Notes: generated from the sequence alone by a model not told the origin. A DNA stretch of 64,000 nucleotides from Tardiphaga robiniae (GCF_001618955.1 NZ_LVYV01000045.1:1-64000), one strand, 5' to 3'; counted from the first letter of the stretch, positions 44,634-53,712 are shown. Made by a program: numbers and translations.

Positions 44634-44810
44634 CTATATTTCTTTCAAGGCTACGCCCTCAGGCTCCATAGCTGCAAGGCACGCGAGGAGGAACGTGGCA
44701 GAAAACGTGCCGCACTTGAGCTTCATCGTCATTCCGGCCTCTGTTTCTTTCAAACCGTGCTTTTTAAGCCGCTTAACCAATTCGGCGCGGGTGACCTCGG
44801 ATTCTTTCAT
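44634..44810 (-). CDS. Small DUF6471-like protein, first gene of an accessory operon
   Basis: The 58-residue product reads MKESEVTRAELVKRLKKHGL, then ETEAGMTMKLKCGTFSATFL and ends PEGVALKEI. The pattern (T.AELVKRL...G..ET......K..RG.F.ATFLLA.L.A...EGV.L..I) matches my memory of DUF6471 small proteins, thought to be HTH-like. Two residues differ from the usual pattern. It may regulate the operon it leads. Confidence 0.65.
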   Translation of the reverse strand: MKESEVTRAELVKRLKKHGLKETEAGMTMKLKCGTFSATFLLACLAAMEPEGVALKEI

Positions 44811-44919
44811 TTCGGCTTAGGCGACTGGCAAGTCTTAGGAAGGCGTCTGCATTGATGCAGAGCGGCGTTGTCGGCTTCTGGTAAATCACCTGGCTTCGCC
44901 TTCCTGATCTCCCTGTTGG

Positions 44920-45348
44920 GTGGCGTTTCCAGAACGGCGGTTTTTCCCCCGGCCTCCACAGCAAGGCGAGTTGCCGTCGAAAGCTCGCAGGGTGCACAAT
45001 GAGGTTGGGCCCGAGAGCTTTCGCTCCCGGCCCCGCAGGGCGATTGAACAGGGCCTCGAATTGCCGAAGCATAAGGGCCCACACTCGACAAGCCCGATCA
45101 CTCGATTAGCGGCTGATCGCTTTGGACTTCACCCGAACGAATGCGGCCAGATGCTAATCGCAGCGCGATTGTACAGCGATCGCATCTGGCTGGTGGAGAA
45201 GCTGTCGCGGGACGCGCTGTTCACGCTGTCGGCACCTTCAACGTCGGCGGAGGCGCGGGACGCCATCGAGCGCCGCTTGCGCACTGGCGAGAAAATTAGG
45301 GCCAATCAGATTCGGATGATGAGCAACGCCGAAAGCGCTAAACACTAA
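44920..45348 (+). CDS. Hypothetical protein, doubtful N-terminus
   Basis: The C-terminal two-thirds (ITRLAADRFGLHPNECGQML, IAARLYSDRIWLVEKLSRDA, SAEARDAIERRLRTGEKIRA) reads as a helical protein. The first ~55 residues are Pro/Arg-rich and look non-coding. The true gene may begin near 45100 without a clear start, or be a truncated copy of a longer gene. Confidence 0.35.
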   Translation: MAFPERRFFPRPPQQGELPSKARRVHNEVGPESFRSRPRRAIEQGLELPKHKGPHSTSPITRLAADRFGLHPNECGQMLIAARLYSDRIWLVEKLSRDALFTLSAPSTSAEARDAIERRLRTGEKIRANQIRMMSNAESAKH

Positions 45349-45367
45349 CAATCGCATGGAAGCAGAC

Positions 45368-45934
45368 CTATTGAATCCGATGGCCGTAGTTTTCAGGCGT
45401 CTTGAACGAGCTCCCCATTTCTGTCGGGATTTCGGCAAGGCGCTTTTTCGCATCCTCTCGCTGCACAGCCCGAACCATAAAGCGTGACTGTTCGCCCAGC
45501 AGGCTTAGGTCGCTGCTGACGATCTGAAAAAGGCGGACGACGACATATGCAAGGACTGCCCCGATCAAAGCAGAAAAGCATCTCCCTCCCCACTGCACGG
45601 GGAGGCTACCGGCCCAAGGACGAGCGAGCTCTAGCGCTGGGGCCGTCAGCAGCAGTAACCCCATCGTCAGCACTGTGACTGCTAGGAATGATCGTAGCGA
45701 CCGCGCCAGCTGTATGACGGCACGCGTGATCTTTTCAATCTCTTCAGTTTCGAAATGAGATGCCGTCGTGAAGGGAAGCCCTCGAGAGAGACGGACGAGA
45801 GCAGCTGCAGCCGCGACCGAAAGCGCAGTGATTAAGCCAGTTTTTATCGTATCCCATGTAGACACACGAACGGTCGCTGCCGAGATCGCAGCGACAACGA
45901 TGGGTACGAGCACTGGCGCAATCTTGAGCTTCAT
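45368..45934 (-). CDS. Four-helix membrane protein paired with the soluble protein upstream
   Basis: The 188-residue product has hydrophobic stretches near 5-22, 30-48, 83-103 (SFLAVTVLTMGLLLLTAPAL) and 115-138 (CFSALIGAVLAYVVVRLFQI), then a charged C-terminal helix. It begins 18 bp after the stop of the soluble protein gene at 45953 on the same strand. No known family. A soluble protein plus a small four-helix membrane protein is an arrangement used by some phage-defence modules such as Kiwa. I see no specific sequence match to them. Confidence 0.6.
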   Translation of the reverse strand: MKLKIAPVLVPIVVAAISAATVRVSTWDTIKTGLITALSVAAAAALVRLSRGLPFTTASHFETEEIEKITRAVIQLARSLRSFLAVTVLTMGLLLLTAPALELARPWAGSLPVQWGGRCFSALIGAVLAYVVVRLFQIVSSDLSLLGEQSRFMVRAVQREDAKKRLAEIPTEMGSSFKTPENYGHRIQ

Positions 45935-45952
45935 GGAACAAATATAGAACTT

Positions 45953-46999
45953 TTATTCGATTTTGCCATCATGAATAAAACGGCGATGGACTTCCAGCAT
46001 CTGTTGCAGAGCGTGTTCCGGGTCCAACAGAGTGCTTGTCTCCGAAATGCGGCGGATGCCCATGTCCATCGATAGTCGAGCATCGTCGCCGCGGACCATA
46101 CCGTTCTTGCCTTTCGCCACGATTTCACCGTCTGCAATGTTTCTGAGGCCGGCTTCGAGACTGGACATAACCTCGCGTTTTAACTTCCGTTTTTTAGCGC
46201 GGAAACCGATATTTACTCGCACATCAAGGGAAGCATCATCGGGCATCGATTCAATAATCTTATTTGTTTCCACTTCGCCGATAAGATCTTCGATGACTTT
46301 CCGGGCCTTGGCGAACGTCGCGGCGACTTTCTCGCCGATGGTTTCTCTTGTTTCCACGTCCTCCATTTTCGAGAGTTCCGCGGGTGTTAGAGCTACATCA
46401 TGCACGGTTTCCGGCATCAATCCGCCGATCTGAATAGACTCAAGCTCGTCGTCGCCAACTTGCGCGCGATCAAATTTCCATTGGAGCATCACGGCTTCGG
46501 TTTGAGAAATGGCGCTGTTATCCCGTAAAAGCCATGTGAAGTATTCCTCCATGGCTTTGGCCTGCATTGAGACATGCTGGATTTGATAAAAATGGTCGCC
46601 GATGACGGTCCAGTACGTCATACCGTGAACGTATTCATGCCCAGCTGGTGCTGCAGTTTCCGCGATCTCCAGCGCGGACATTACCTCAGCCAGGTTTGGA
46701 TGCGCACTGGAGGAATCCACCACTTTTAGCAGCGCTTGAAGCTGGCCCGGTAACGTCAGGCATACAGTTCCGAATACACATGCTGCGTCTGAATGATAAG
46801 TATTAAGCAGCCGTTCGGACCCTTCGCTGTTGGGAACGCCGGTTACACGATGCTTCGCCTTATCGCGAACCTTTGAGCCATCGGGCTTAGTGGTCTCCAT
46901 GGCCGTCTGGATGCGGTCCTGCAGCGTCTTGTCGAGGGGAAAAGTTGAATCCTGCCTTAACAGGCGACGGTAGTGAATCTTCACGCGCTTCGATGCCAA
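45953..46999 (-). CDS. Unfamiliar soluble protein of a two-gene accessory module
   Basis: About 348 residues from a TTG at 46999 (GGGGAAGCGTC before it); the GTG at 46984 is an alternative. The N-terminal part starts KRVKIHYRRLLRQDSTFPLD. The core has ATFAKARKVIEDLIGEVETN and IQHVSMQAKAMEEYFTWLLR. The C-terminal part (LKREVMSSLEAGLRNIADGE) is helical. The order of an early beta region, a YxxxHGMTYWTVIGDHFYQIQ centre and an EYFTWLLR helix reminds me of phage- or defence-linked DUFs. I cannot assign a family. It is the first gene of the pair with the membrane protein at 45368. Confidence 0.6.
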   Translation of the reverse strand: MASKRVKIHYRRLLRQDSTFPLDKTLQDRIQTAMETTKPDGSKVRDKAKHRVTGVPNSEGSERLLNTYHSDAACVFGTVCLTLPGQLQALLKVVDSSSAHPNLAEVMSALEIAETAAPAGHEYVHGMTYWTVIGDHFYQIQHVSMQAKAMEEYFTWLLRDNSAISQTEAVMLQWKFDRAQVGDDELESIQIGGLMPETVHDVALTPAELSKMEDVETRETIGEKVAATFAKARKVIEDLIGEVETNKIIESMPDDASLDVRVNIGFRAKKRKLKREVMSSLEAGLRNIADGEIVAKGKNGMVRGDDARLSMDMGIRRISETSTLLDPEHALQQMLEVHRRFIHDGKIE

Positions 47000-47283
47000 G
47001 ACGCTTCCCCATGAACAGTTGATTGGTTCGCAACAGACCACACAACCTAAGCGGGCCGATAGGCAGCGCTCTTGCTTGTAAACAGGTTTGCGTCGGATCA
47101 CGCGCTGCGACCGCCCGGCGCCGCCCCGGGCATGCTCAGCACCACTCCGCTTGCGGCATAAGTCTCTTTTGAACGGCACGAAATTGTGCTGGTGGTCGAG
47201 TGAGGCCGATCGAGCAAGTTCTCACCCCCCGGCTGCCGGTCAGACACCGGCGGGCTGTGAGAAGCCAAATCGAAGAGCACGCG

Positions 47284-47890
47284 ATGAAAATCCCACCAAG
47301 AAGCCAGGGAGCCCCCTGGACGCTATCTATCGACGAGTCGACCTGACCCCGGAGCAGATCTTTCAGGCGCTCAGCCGCCTGCGGCAGGAAGCTCAACAGC
47401 AGATCGAGTATCTGATTGCGCTGGTCGACGAGCTCGACGGTGACGTCGACCTCGAGCCAGACCCTACCGAGCAGAACCTCGCCTCAGTCAGTCAGAACGC
47501 TTACCACTGCGACCTAGAAGCCCACGACGACGCTGAAGAAGATGACTGCGAGCTAGAGGACGGCAACGACGACGAGCCGTCGCTGGGCTCGGTCAACCCG
47601 ACCATGTCAGGAAGCCAGCGGACCTGGGGGCGGCGAACGTCGCAGGGCTCGACTACGAAGACGAGCATGACGGCAGCGAGCCGTCGCTGTGCGGCACCAC
47701 CGCGGACACGGCGGCGTTCGGCAACGATCGCGACCTCGAACTCGACGATCCCGACAAGGAGCCGTGGATGGGCTGGCCGGAGGGCATGGCGCAAGGCCAA
47801 GGTCGCTGGGGTGACTGTAGCGATCGGGAGTTGGCAATCGAGCCGATGATCACTGCACGGCAGCGCGGGGCGGAGTGGCGCGTTGCCTGA
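47284..47890 (+). pseudogene. Acidic hypothetical gene with two frameshifts
   Basis: Three stretches in different frames make one protein-like product. ATG 47284 starts MKIPP. One base off, PGSPLDAIYRRVDLTPEQIF and QQQIEYLIALVDELDGDVDL follow, then the acidic part ending DGNDDEPSLGSVNP. After a second shift near 47600-47625 comes ANVAGLDYEDEHDGSEPSLC, then DDPDKEPWMGWPEGMAQGQG and a TGA at 47890. Acidic Asp/Glu/Gly/Trp-rich proteins with the EPSLGS motif are common in Bradyrhizobium, which supports the joined reading. Confidence 0.6.
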
Positions 47891-47957
47891 ACCTGCGCAA
47901 ACTTCCGCCTCCTACCCGTCGGCTACGGCCGGCGGGCAAACTCATTCGGGCGCCTCG

Positions 47958-48236
47958 TCATTTACGGGGTTGAAGCATGGCCTCTGCCATCGCGGTAACG
48001 CGCTCGATCGTCTTGGTCATCTCGGTGCTGCGACCGTCGGTGCCGTCTGCTACTCCGAGCGCCGCCCCTTGAAGGCCGGCTACCATTCGGCTGAGCTTCT
48101 CCCGCGGAGCTTTGTCCAAGAGAGCGATTTCAGCCACCAGAGCTGCACAAACGCCTTGTATGGCAATATTTTGCTCTTTCGTCTGGCCGATCTGCAGAGT
48201 GAGATCGTCCAGCAGGCGCCGCAGGTCGTCATTCAT
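47958..48236 (-). CDS. Small helical hypothetical protein
   Basis: The 92-residue product starts at ATG 48236 (MNDDLRRLLDDLTLQIGQTK, QNIAIQGVCAALVAEIALLD, EMTKTIERVTAMAEAMLQPR) and is predominantly helix. It is the gene nearest the tRNA-Asn end of the accessory block. No family known. Confidence 0.55.
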   Translation of the reverse strand: MNDDLRRLLDDLTLQIGQTKEQNIAIQGVCAALVAEIALLDKAPREKLSRMVAGLQGAALGVADGTDGRSTEMTKTIERVTAMAEAMLQPRK

Positions 48237-48314
48237 TTTGTGGTCCCCGTGTTTGCTAGCAATACGTTTCGGCGAAGCTTTCGCACGAATGTGGCCCCTG
48301 ATGTGGCCCCGACG

Positions 48315-48341
48315 CAATAAAGGGCGCCTCTTGAGCGCCCC
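48315..48341 (-). terminator. Terminator of tRNA-Asn
   Basis: Hairpin GGGCGC / GCGCCC with a seven-base loop followed on the minus strand by TTTATT, 28 bp after the tRNA 3' end. Confidence 0.7.
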
Positions 48342-48368
48342 AAAATCAGCTAAGCCATTGAAATTAAA

Positions 48369-48443
48369 TGGCTCCCCGGGCTGGATTCGAACCAGCGACC
48401 ATTCGATTAACAGTCGAATGCTCTACCGCTGAGCTACCAGGGA
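48369..48443 (-). tRNA. tRNA-Asn (anticodon GUU)
   Basis: A complete cloverleaf. The acceptor stem TCCCTGG/CCGGGGA is followed by discriminator G and an encoded CCA. The anticodon loop is CTGTTAA, and the T-loop is GGTTCGAATCC. It marks the right border of the accessory block. tRNA-Asn genes are frequent integration sites, but no integrase or duplicated 3' end is visible here. Confidence 0.97.
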
Positions 48444-48719
48444 ACGTGCGAAGCTTGTTCGCAGGCCGCAGCGTATAACAAAGCGATCCGCGCTTGGAAA
48501 GCAGGAAATGCACCTCTTCCCGCAGAGGCCGTCAATCGGGGAAAACTCAGAAAACGCCTGATGTTACGGGATCTTCTTGAGGTGTGGCCCGTTCCTGTCG
48601 AGACCACACCGCGTGCGGGCGAAGAATAATCTTTCCCACCGTGTCGCTATTTAGTCTTATTGCACCGCAAGACTGCCCTCCGCGACGTTGAACAAGTTCC
48701 GAATCGAACGAGGTGACCG

Positions 48720-48893
48720 ATGCCAGCCACGCACACCGACCGCGCGCTTCCGACCGACCTCAACTCCCTGCCCTTTATCAGTGATGACGAATGCGTCACC
48801 CGGCTCGCCGAAGCCGTCGAGGCGCATGACAGCGATCACCTCGATGAGGTGGCGCTTTTGATCGGGCGCCTCGCGGTGCCGATCGAAATCTAG
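48720..48893 (+). CDS. 57-residue acidic hypothetical protein
   Basis: The product (MPATHTDRALPTDLNSLPFI, CVTRLAEAVEAHDSDHLDEV, ALLIGRLAVPIEI) is a helical, acidic small protein. It lies between tRNA-Asn and the transporter operon and is convergent with the latter. Function unknown. Confidence 0.6.
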   Translation: MPATHTDRALPTDLNSLPFISDDECVTRLAEAVEAHDSDHLDEVALLIGRLAVPIEI

Positions 48894-48943
48894 GGAATCA
48901 CGTTGCCCGGGGACATTGTCTCCGGGATTATACGTCCCAGGAA

Positions 48944-49648
48944 TCACATCCCGACGCCGAGGAAGTCCCGCATCAGGTCGGCACTGGCATTGAGATCGGC
49001 CGGCGTGCCTTCGAACACCACGTGGCCGTTATTGAGCCCATAAACGCGGTTGGCGAAACTCAATGCCGCCGCAACGTTCTGCTCGACCACAATCATGGTG
49101 CGGCCCTCGGCGGCGAGATTACGTGAGACCTCGACGAGATCACGCACGATCAGCGGCGCCAGGCCCTCGAACGGCTCGTCCAGCAGGATAATGCGCGCAT
49201 CGCGGATCAGCGCGCGGGCGATGGCCAGCATCTGCTGCTCGCCGCCGGACAGCGTGCGTCCGGCCGATTTGCGGCGCTCCTTGAGGCGCGGAAACACGTC
49301 GTAGATGCGGTCGTAGGACCAGGCATTCGGCGCCGTCAGCGCCGCAATGCGCAGATTTTCCTCGACCGTCAGACCGCCAAAAATGGCGCGCTCTTCGGGT
49401 ACAAGCTGGACGCCCATGCCGGCGATCGCCGAGGGCGGCAGGCCCTCGATGGATTTGCCATCGAGACGGATATGGCCGCTGCGTGGCGACAGCACGCCCA
49501 TGATCGAGCGCAGCGTCGTGGTCTTGCCGGCGCCGTTGCGGCCGAGTAGTGCCACGACCTCGCCCTGCTCGACCCGGATAGACAGGTCGAACAGCACGTG
49601 GGAATCGCCATACAGCGTATTGATCTTGTCGACTTCAAGCAGGCTCAT
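48944..49648 (-). CDS. livF: ABC transporter ATP-binding protein (LivF type)
   Basis: The 234-residue ATPase starts at ATG 49648 and overlaps the gene upstream by 14 bp. Walker A is LLGRNGAGKTTTLRSI, the signature is RTLSGGEQQMLAIARALI, and Walker B with the catalytic Glu is RIILLDEPFEGLAP. The short N-terminus and the layout match LivF, the second ATPase of branched-chain-type (HAAT) importers. It drives import with the fused permease-ATPase encoded upstream. Confidence 0.9.
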   Translation of the reverse strand: MSLLEVDKINTLYGDSHVLFDLSIRVEQGEVVALLGRNGAGKTTTLRSIMGVLSPRSGHIRLDGKSIEGLPPSAIAGMGVQLVPEERAIFGGLTVEENLRIAALTAPNAWSYDRIYDVFPRLKERRKSAGRTLSGGEQQMLAIARALIRDARIILLDEPFEGLAPLIVRDLVEVSRNLAAEGRTMIVVEQNVAAALSFANRVYGLNNGHVVFEGTPADLNASADLMRDFLGVGM

Positions 49649-51515
49649 GCGCGTGCAGCCCTCCCAGATAGGCGTCTTGCACGGCCGGATTGCGCCGGAT
49701 CTCGTCGGCGGTGCCGTCCGCCAGCAGCCGGCCCTCATAGAGCACGGTGATGCGCTCGGCGAGTTCGAAGATGGCGTCGAGATCGTGCTCGACGATGACC
49801 ACGGTTCGCGAGCGCCCGATATCGCGAATGAAGGCGCAGGTCGCGATGCGTTCTGCCGGGCTCATGCCGGCTAAGGGTTCGTCCAGCAGCAATACGTTCG
49901 GGCTGGTGGCCAGCGCCATGCCGATTTCGAGCCGCCGCTTTTCGCCGTAAGCCAGGATATGTGCGGGCGTGTCGGCACGCTCGACGAGATTGAGCAGGCC
50001 GAGGATCGAGACGATCTGCTCCTCGACGTCGGGAATGCTGCCGGCTCCGCGCAACAGGTCAAAGCGCATCGGGCCGCGACGGCGTGCCAGTGCCGCGATC
50101 CGCAGGTTCTTGCGCACGGACAGGTTGGGAAACAGCTGATTGAGCTGATTGCTCTTGGCGATGCCGAGCTGCGCCGCGCGGCTGACGCCGACGCCCGTGA
50201 TTTTCTCGCCGAACAGCAGGACCTCGCCGGAGGACGGGCTGACTTCGTCGAGCAGCATCTTGAACAGTGTGCTCTTGCCGGCTCCATTCGGGCCGATCAC
50301 CGCATGGATCGAGCCGCGGCGGACCTTGAAGGAGACGCCATCGACGGCTTTGAGACCGCCATAATGCCGCGCCAGCGACTTCGCTTCGAGTGCAATGTCG
50401 CTATCGCCCGTCGTGGGCTCGGCAATGGTCAGCCTGACCTCCCTGGGCAGTGCCACGGGTTTGGTGATTGGATCGATATTGTGCGCTTCGATGGCTTCGG
50501 TCTTCGCTTCCGCCGCCTTCGCCGCAGCCAGATTACGGCGCTCGTTCCACCAATGGGCGATCTCGCCGCAGATGCCACGGCGCAGCCCGATGACCAGAAT
50601 GATGAAGGCGATGCCGAGCACCAGCTTCCACAGGATCGCAAAGCCCGGAATGAGCTGCAGATTGTCGCGCAGCCACAGCCAGACAGCCGCGCCGACCAGC
50701 GGACCGATCAGCGTGCCGGCGCCGCCGACAATGGTCTGAACTACGAGTTGTCCCGACGTCTCCAGCGAGAACGCGTCCGGCGGCATGTAGCTCTGGAACG
50801 AGCCGAGCAGACCGCCGGCCAGACCAGCATAGAGCGCCGCGATGACGAAGGCCGTCAGCTTGTAGGCTGGTACGTTATGGCCGAGCATCGCGACGCGGCC
50901 GGTGTTCTCCTTGATCGCCAGCAGGATCGCGCCGACCGGCGAGCCAACGATGCGACGCGCCAGCACATAGCCGAGAAAGAAAATCAGGGCGAACAGGACA
51001 TACATCGGCATGCCCGCGCTGATGCGGATCGCATGGGCGCCGAAGCCGAGCACAGGCACGGGCACACCGGGGATGCCGTTCTCGCCGCCGGTATAGTCCG
51101 ACAGCGGCGAGTTCTCGATGAAATAGGCCATCTGGCCGAAGGCCAGCGTGATCATCGTGAAATAGATGCCGACCCGGCGCACGGCGAACCAGCCGACCAG
51201 GAGGCCGAACAGGCCGGCTGCGACGGTGCCGATCGTCAGCGCCAGCCAGACGCTGTCGATGGTGTGGGACACCAGCAGATAGGCGCTGACAAAGCCGCCG
51301 ACGCCGAAGAACGCTGCCTGTCCGAACGACAGCAGTCCGGTGAGGCCGAACAGGATGTCGAAGCCGAGGCCGATCAGGCCCCAGTTCAACACACGTGTCA
51401 GCAGATCGGTCGAGAAACCGAGATGCGGGAACACGATGGGTGCCACGATCAACGTGCACAGTACTGCGAGTTCGGGAAGCCAGCCCCGCAAGCCGCCGGA
51501 ACGAGGACGCATCAT
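49635..51515 (-). CDS. Fused permease and ATPase (LivM-LivG type)
   Basis: The 626-residue protein joins two parts usually separate in HAAT importers. Residues ~1-320 form a LivM-like permease ([34 protein letters not shown]). Residues ~380-626 form a LivG-like ATPase with Walker [17 protein letters not shown], signature [20 protein letters not shown] and Walker [15 protein letters not shown]. The linker (~330-375) is Ala/Lys/Glu-rich. The start overlaps the livH stop by four bases. Together with LivH, LivF and the binding protein the importer is complete. Confidence 0.92.
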   Translation of the reverse strand: MMRPRSGGLRGWLPELAVLCTLIVAPIVFPHLGFSTDLLTRVLNWGLIGLGFDILFGLTGLLSFGQAAFFGVGGFVSAYLLVSHTIDSVWLALTIGTVAAGLFGLLVGWFAVRRVGIYFTMITLAFGQMAYFIENSPLSDYTGGENGIPGVPVPVLGFGAHAIRISAGMPMYVLFALIFFLGYVLARRIVGSPVGAILLAIKENTGRVAMLGHNVPAYKLTAFVIAALYAGLAGGLLGSFQSYMPPDAFSLETSGQLVVQTIVGGAGTLIGPLVGAAVWLWLRDNLQLIPGFAILWKLVLGIAFIILVIGLRRGICGEIAHWWNERRNLAAAKAAEAKTEAIEAHNIDPITKPVALPREVRLTIAEPTTGDSDIALEAKSLARHYGGLKAVDGVSFKVRRGSIHAVIGPNGAGKSTLFKMLLDEVSPSSGEVLLFGEKITGVGVSRAAQLGIAKSNQLNQLFPNLSVRKNLRIAALARRRGPMRFDLLRGAGSIPDVEEQIVSILGLLNLVERADTPAHILAYGEKRRLEIGMALATSPNVLLLDEPLAGMSPAERIATCAFIRDIGRSRTVVIVEHDLDAIFELAERITVLYEGRLLADGTADEIRRNPAVQDAYLGGLHAHEPA

Positions 51516-52387
51516 GCGCGGCCTTCCGAACCGAACAGACCCTGCGGGCGCATGATCAGCAGCACCGCCATCAGCGCGTAGAGCATCACTTCCGAATAGG
51601 ACGAGTTGAAAGCACTAGTCAGGCTGATGATCTCGCCCGCGATCAGGCCGCCGATGACTGCGCCCGGGAACGAGCCGAGGCCGCCGAGCACGATGACCAC
51701 GAAAGACTGCGCCATGAAATTGGCGCCCATGTCCGGCGTCACGGCCACGACCGGTGCATAGAGCATGCCGGCTAAGCCTACGGCGACGACACCGATGGCG
51801 AAGACCAGCAGAAAGGCGCGGCGCACATTGATGCCGAGGATGCCGACCATGCCGGGATTCTCGATACCGGCGCGGACCACCAGGCCCATCGAGGTGCGAT
51901 AGAGCACGAGATAGAGGCTGAGCAGCAGACCGGCGATGATGGCGATCAGCTGCAGGCGATAGGTCGGATAGATCAGGAAACCCATCTGGGTCGCGCCCTG
52001 CCCCCAGGACGGCACCGGCACGCGCTGCGCATTGCCGCCAAAGGCTGCGCGCACGCATTCGACGAGCACGATGCCGACGCCGTAAGTGACAAGGATCTGA
52101 TCCTCATGGGGACGGTCGTAGAAATAACGAATGATGATGCGTTCGAGCAGAAAGCCGAGCGCCAGCATGAAACCGCAGCCGACGACGATCGCGAGCACGA
52201 AGGACGAGGTGTATTGCAGCAGCACGAAAGCGGCATAGGCGCCCACGGCGAACAGCGCGCCGTGAGCGAAGTTGAGGACGCCAAGCGTGCCCAGGATGAT
52301 CGTCAGACCGCTGCTGACGAGCGCCAGCAGCGTGCCGAGGGCCAGGCCGTTGAAGGCCTGCGAGATGAGGACGGGCCAGCTTGGCAT
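51512..52387 (-). CDS. livH: ABC transporter permease (LivH type)
   Basis: The 291-residue membrane protein has about eight hydrophobic helices, starting MPSWPVLISQAFNGLALGTL. The HAAT permease motif is GLTIILGTLGVLNFAHGALF. Later segments include LIAIIAGLLLSLYLVLYRTS and MAQSFVVIVLGGLGSFPGAV. It forms the channel with the fused LivM domain. It starts 8 bp after the binding-protein gene. Confidence 0.92.
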   Translation of the reverse strand: MPSWPVLISQAFNGLALGTLLALVSSGLTIILGTLGVLNFAHGALFAVGAYAAFVLLQYTSSFVLAIVVGCGFMLALGFLLERIIIRYFYDRPHEDQILVTYGVGIVLVECVRAAFGGNAQRVPVPSWGQGATQMGFLIYPTYRLQLIAIIAGLLLSLYLVLYRTSMGLVVRAGIENPGMVGILGINVRRAFLLVFAIGVVAVGLAGMLYAPVVAVTPDMGANFMAQSFVVIVLGGLGSFPGAVIGGLIAGEIISLTSAFNSSYSEVMLYALMAVLLIMRPQGLFGSEGRA

Positions 52388-52395
52388 GGTGATCC

Positions 52396-53712
52396 TTAGG
52401 TGTAGGGGCCGAGCTTGCAGCCGAAGAAGTCCGGCGCATTCATCACGCTTTCGCCGTCGGCGATATCGACGATCTCGTAGAAGTCTTCCTTGTTCTTCAT
52501 CTCGGACGGCTTCTTGCCGCGCAGGATCGGGATCGGCCGCACCATCTGATGATCTTCGGCACGGAAATAGACCTTGCCGATGGTCGTCTCGTAAGGCTGC
52601 GCCTTGGAGCTCTCCATCGCCTTGATCACATCGACCGGATTGAACGTACCGGCGCGTTCGACCGACATCGCCCACAGATAGGTCTGCATGTAGCCGATAT
52701 GCGCGCCCCAGCGCGGATAGTACTTGTTCTGCGCCACGAAACTTTCGACGAAGGTCTTGGCGAGCGGATAGGTGTCCTGCAGCCCCCACCAGAAATCGCA
52801 GCTGCCATAGACGCCCTGCATCAGCTCGGCGCCGAGCTCCTTGTCCTGGAACGAGGACAGGTTAGGAACCACGAGCTTCATGCGCTTCAGCACGCCGAAC
52901 TGTTCGGCCTGTTTGGTCGACGCAACCGCATCGCCGCCAAAGGCGATGTTGACGAACACATCCGCGCCGCTGTTGGCGATGTTCAGGAGCGCCGACGAAT
53001 AGTCTGTGGTGCCGAGCGGCACGACTTCCTTGGCGACCTGCTTCCAGCCCTGCTCCGCCGAGAACTTGGCGAAGCTGTCATAGACGGTGTGGCCATAGGT
53101 GTAGTCGGGCACGAGGAAGGCCGACTTTACATTCTTGCCGAGCGCCTTGGCGACGACGGGCGCCATCGCCTTCGCAGCCATGTAGGCGTTCTGCTGCGAG
53201 CGGAAGCCGTAACGCTGGCAGTTCTTGCCGGTGATGTCGTTGGAGCCGGCGATGCCGACCATGTACAGCACCTTCTCACGCGACCCGAGTTCTTCGAGCG
53301 CAATGGCGCTGGCGCTCGACACCGAGCCCGACACCATGATCGCCTTGTCGCGCTGGATGAACTGGGTGGCGCTCTGCACGTCGAGGTTGGGTTTACCTTC
53401 GGTGTCGGAGACCTTGTACTTGATCTGGCGGCCGAGCACGCCCTTGCCCTTGAGGCCCCACTTCTGCGCGATATCACCGCCGGCATTGATCTGCGCGATG
53501 GCCAGTTCATAGCCGAGCTTGAGATCGCCGCCGTCGCCCGAAAATACGCCGGTGAGCGGGATGGTCAGACCGACGAATACCGAATCCGCCGTGACGCCTT
53601 CCGGGAAAGTACCGATAGTGGCCGGCGATTGTGCGAACGCGCTGCCTGGAAGCATAAGGCCAGCGGCAGTGCCGACTCCTCCGAGCAAAAGCTGTCGACG
53701 GTCAAACTGCAT
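52396..53712 (-). CDS. Periplasmic substrate-binding protein of the HAAT importer (LivK-like)
   Basis: The 438-residue protein has a twin-arginine-like N-terminus (MQFDRRQLLLGGVGTAAGLM) with cleavage near AFAQS. It then has the type I periplasmic binding fold (VGLTIPLTGVFSGDGGDLKL, GYELAIAQINAGGDIAQKWG; KAIMVSGSVSSASAIALEEL). Related proteins in rhizobia serve amino acids, urea/amides or aromatic compounds, so the substrate is not certain. It is divergent from a LysR regulator that probably controls the operon. Confidence 0.9.
   Translation of the reverse strand: MQFDRRQLLLGGVGTAAGLMLPGSAFAQSPATIGTFPEGVTADSVFVGLTIPLTGVFSGDGGDLKLGYELAIAQINAGGDIAQKWGLKGKGVLGRQIKYKVSDTEGKPNLDVQSATQFIQRDKAIMVSGSVSSASAIALEELGSREKVLYMVGIAGSNDITGKNCQRYGFRSQQNAYMAAKAMAPVVAKALGKNVKSAFLVPDYTYGHTVYDSFAKFSAEQGWKQVAKEVVPLGTTDYSSALLNIANSGADVFVNIAFGGDAVASTKQAEQFGVLKRMKLVVPNLSSFQDKELGAELMQGVYGSCDFWWGLQDTYPLAKTFVESFVAQNKYYPRWGAHIGYMQTYLWAMSVERAGTFNPVDVIKAMESSKAQPYETTIGKVYFRAEDHQMVRPIPILRGKKPSEMKNKEDFYEIVDIADGESVMNAPDFFGCKLGPYT

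Noticed and set aside
48369..48443. Attachment-site duplication of the tRNA-Asn 3' end
   Set aside because: I looked for a second copy of the T-loop/acceptor sequence in the accessory block and did not find one by eye.
49959..51581. A 540-residue plus-strand reading opposite the fused permease-ATPase
   Set aside because: Antisense shadow in GC-rich DNA; the composition is Gln/Arg/Asp-rich and no domain is visible.
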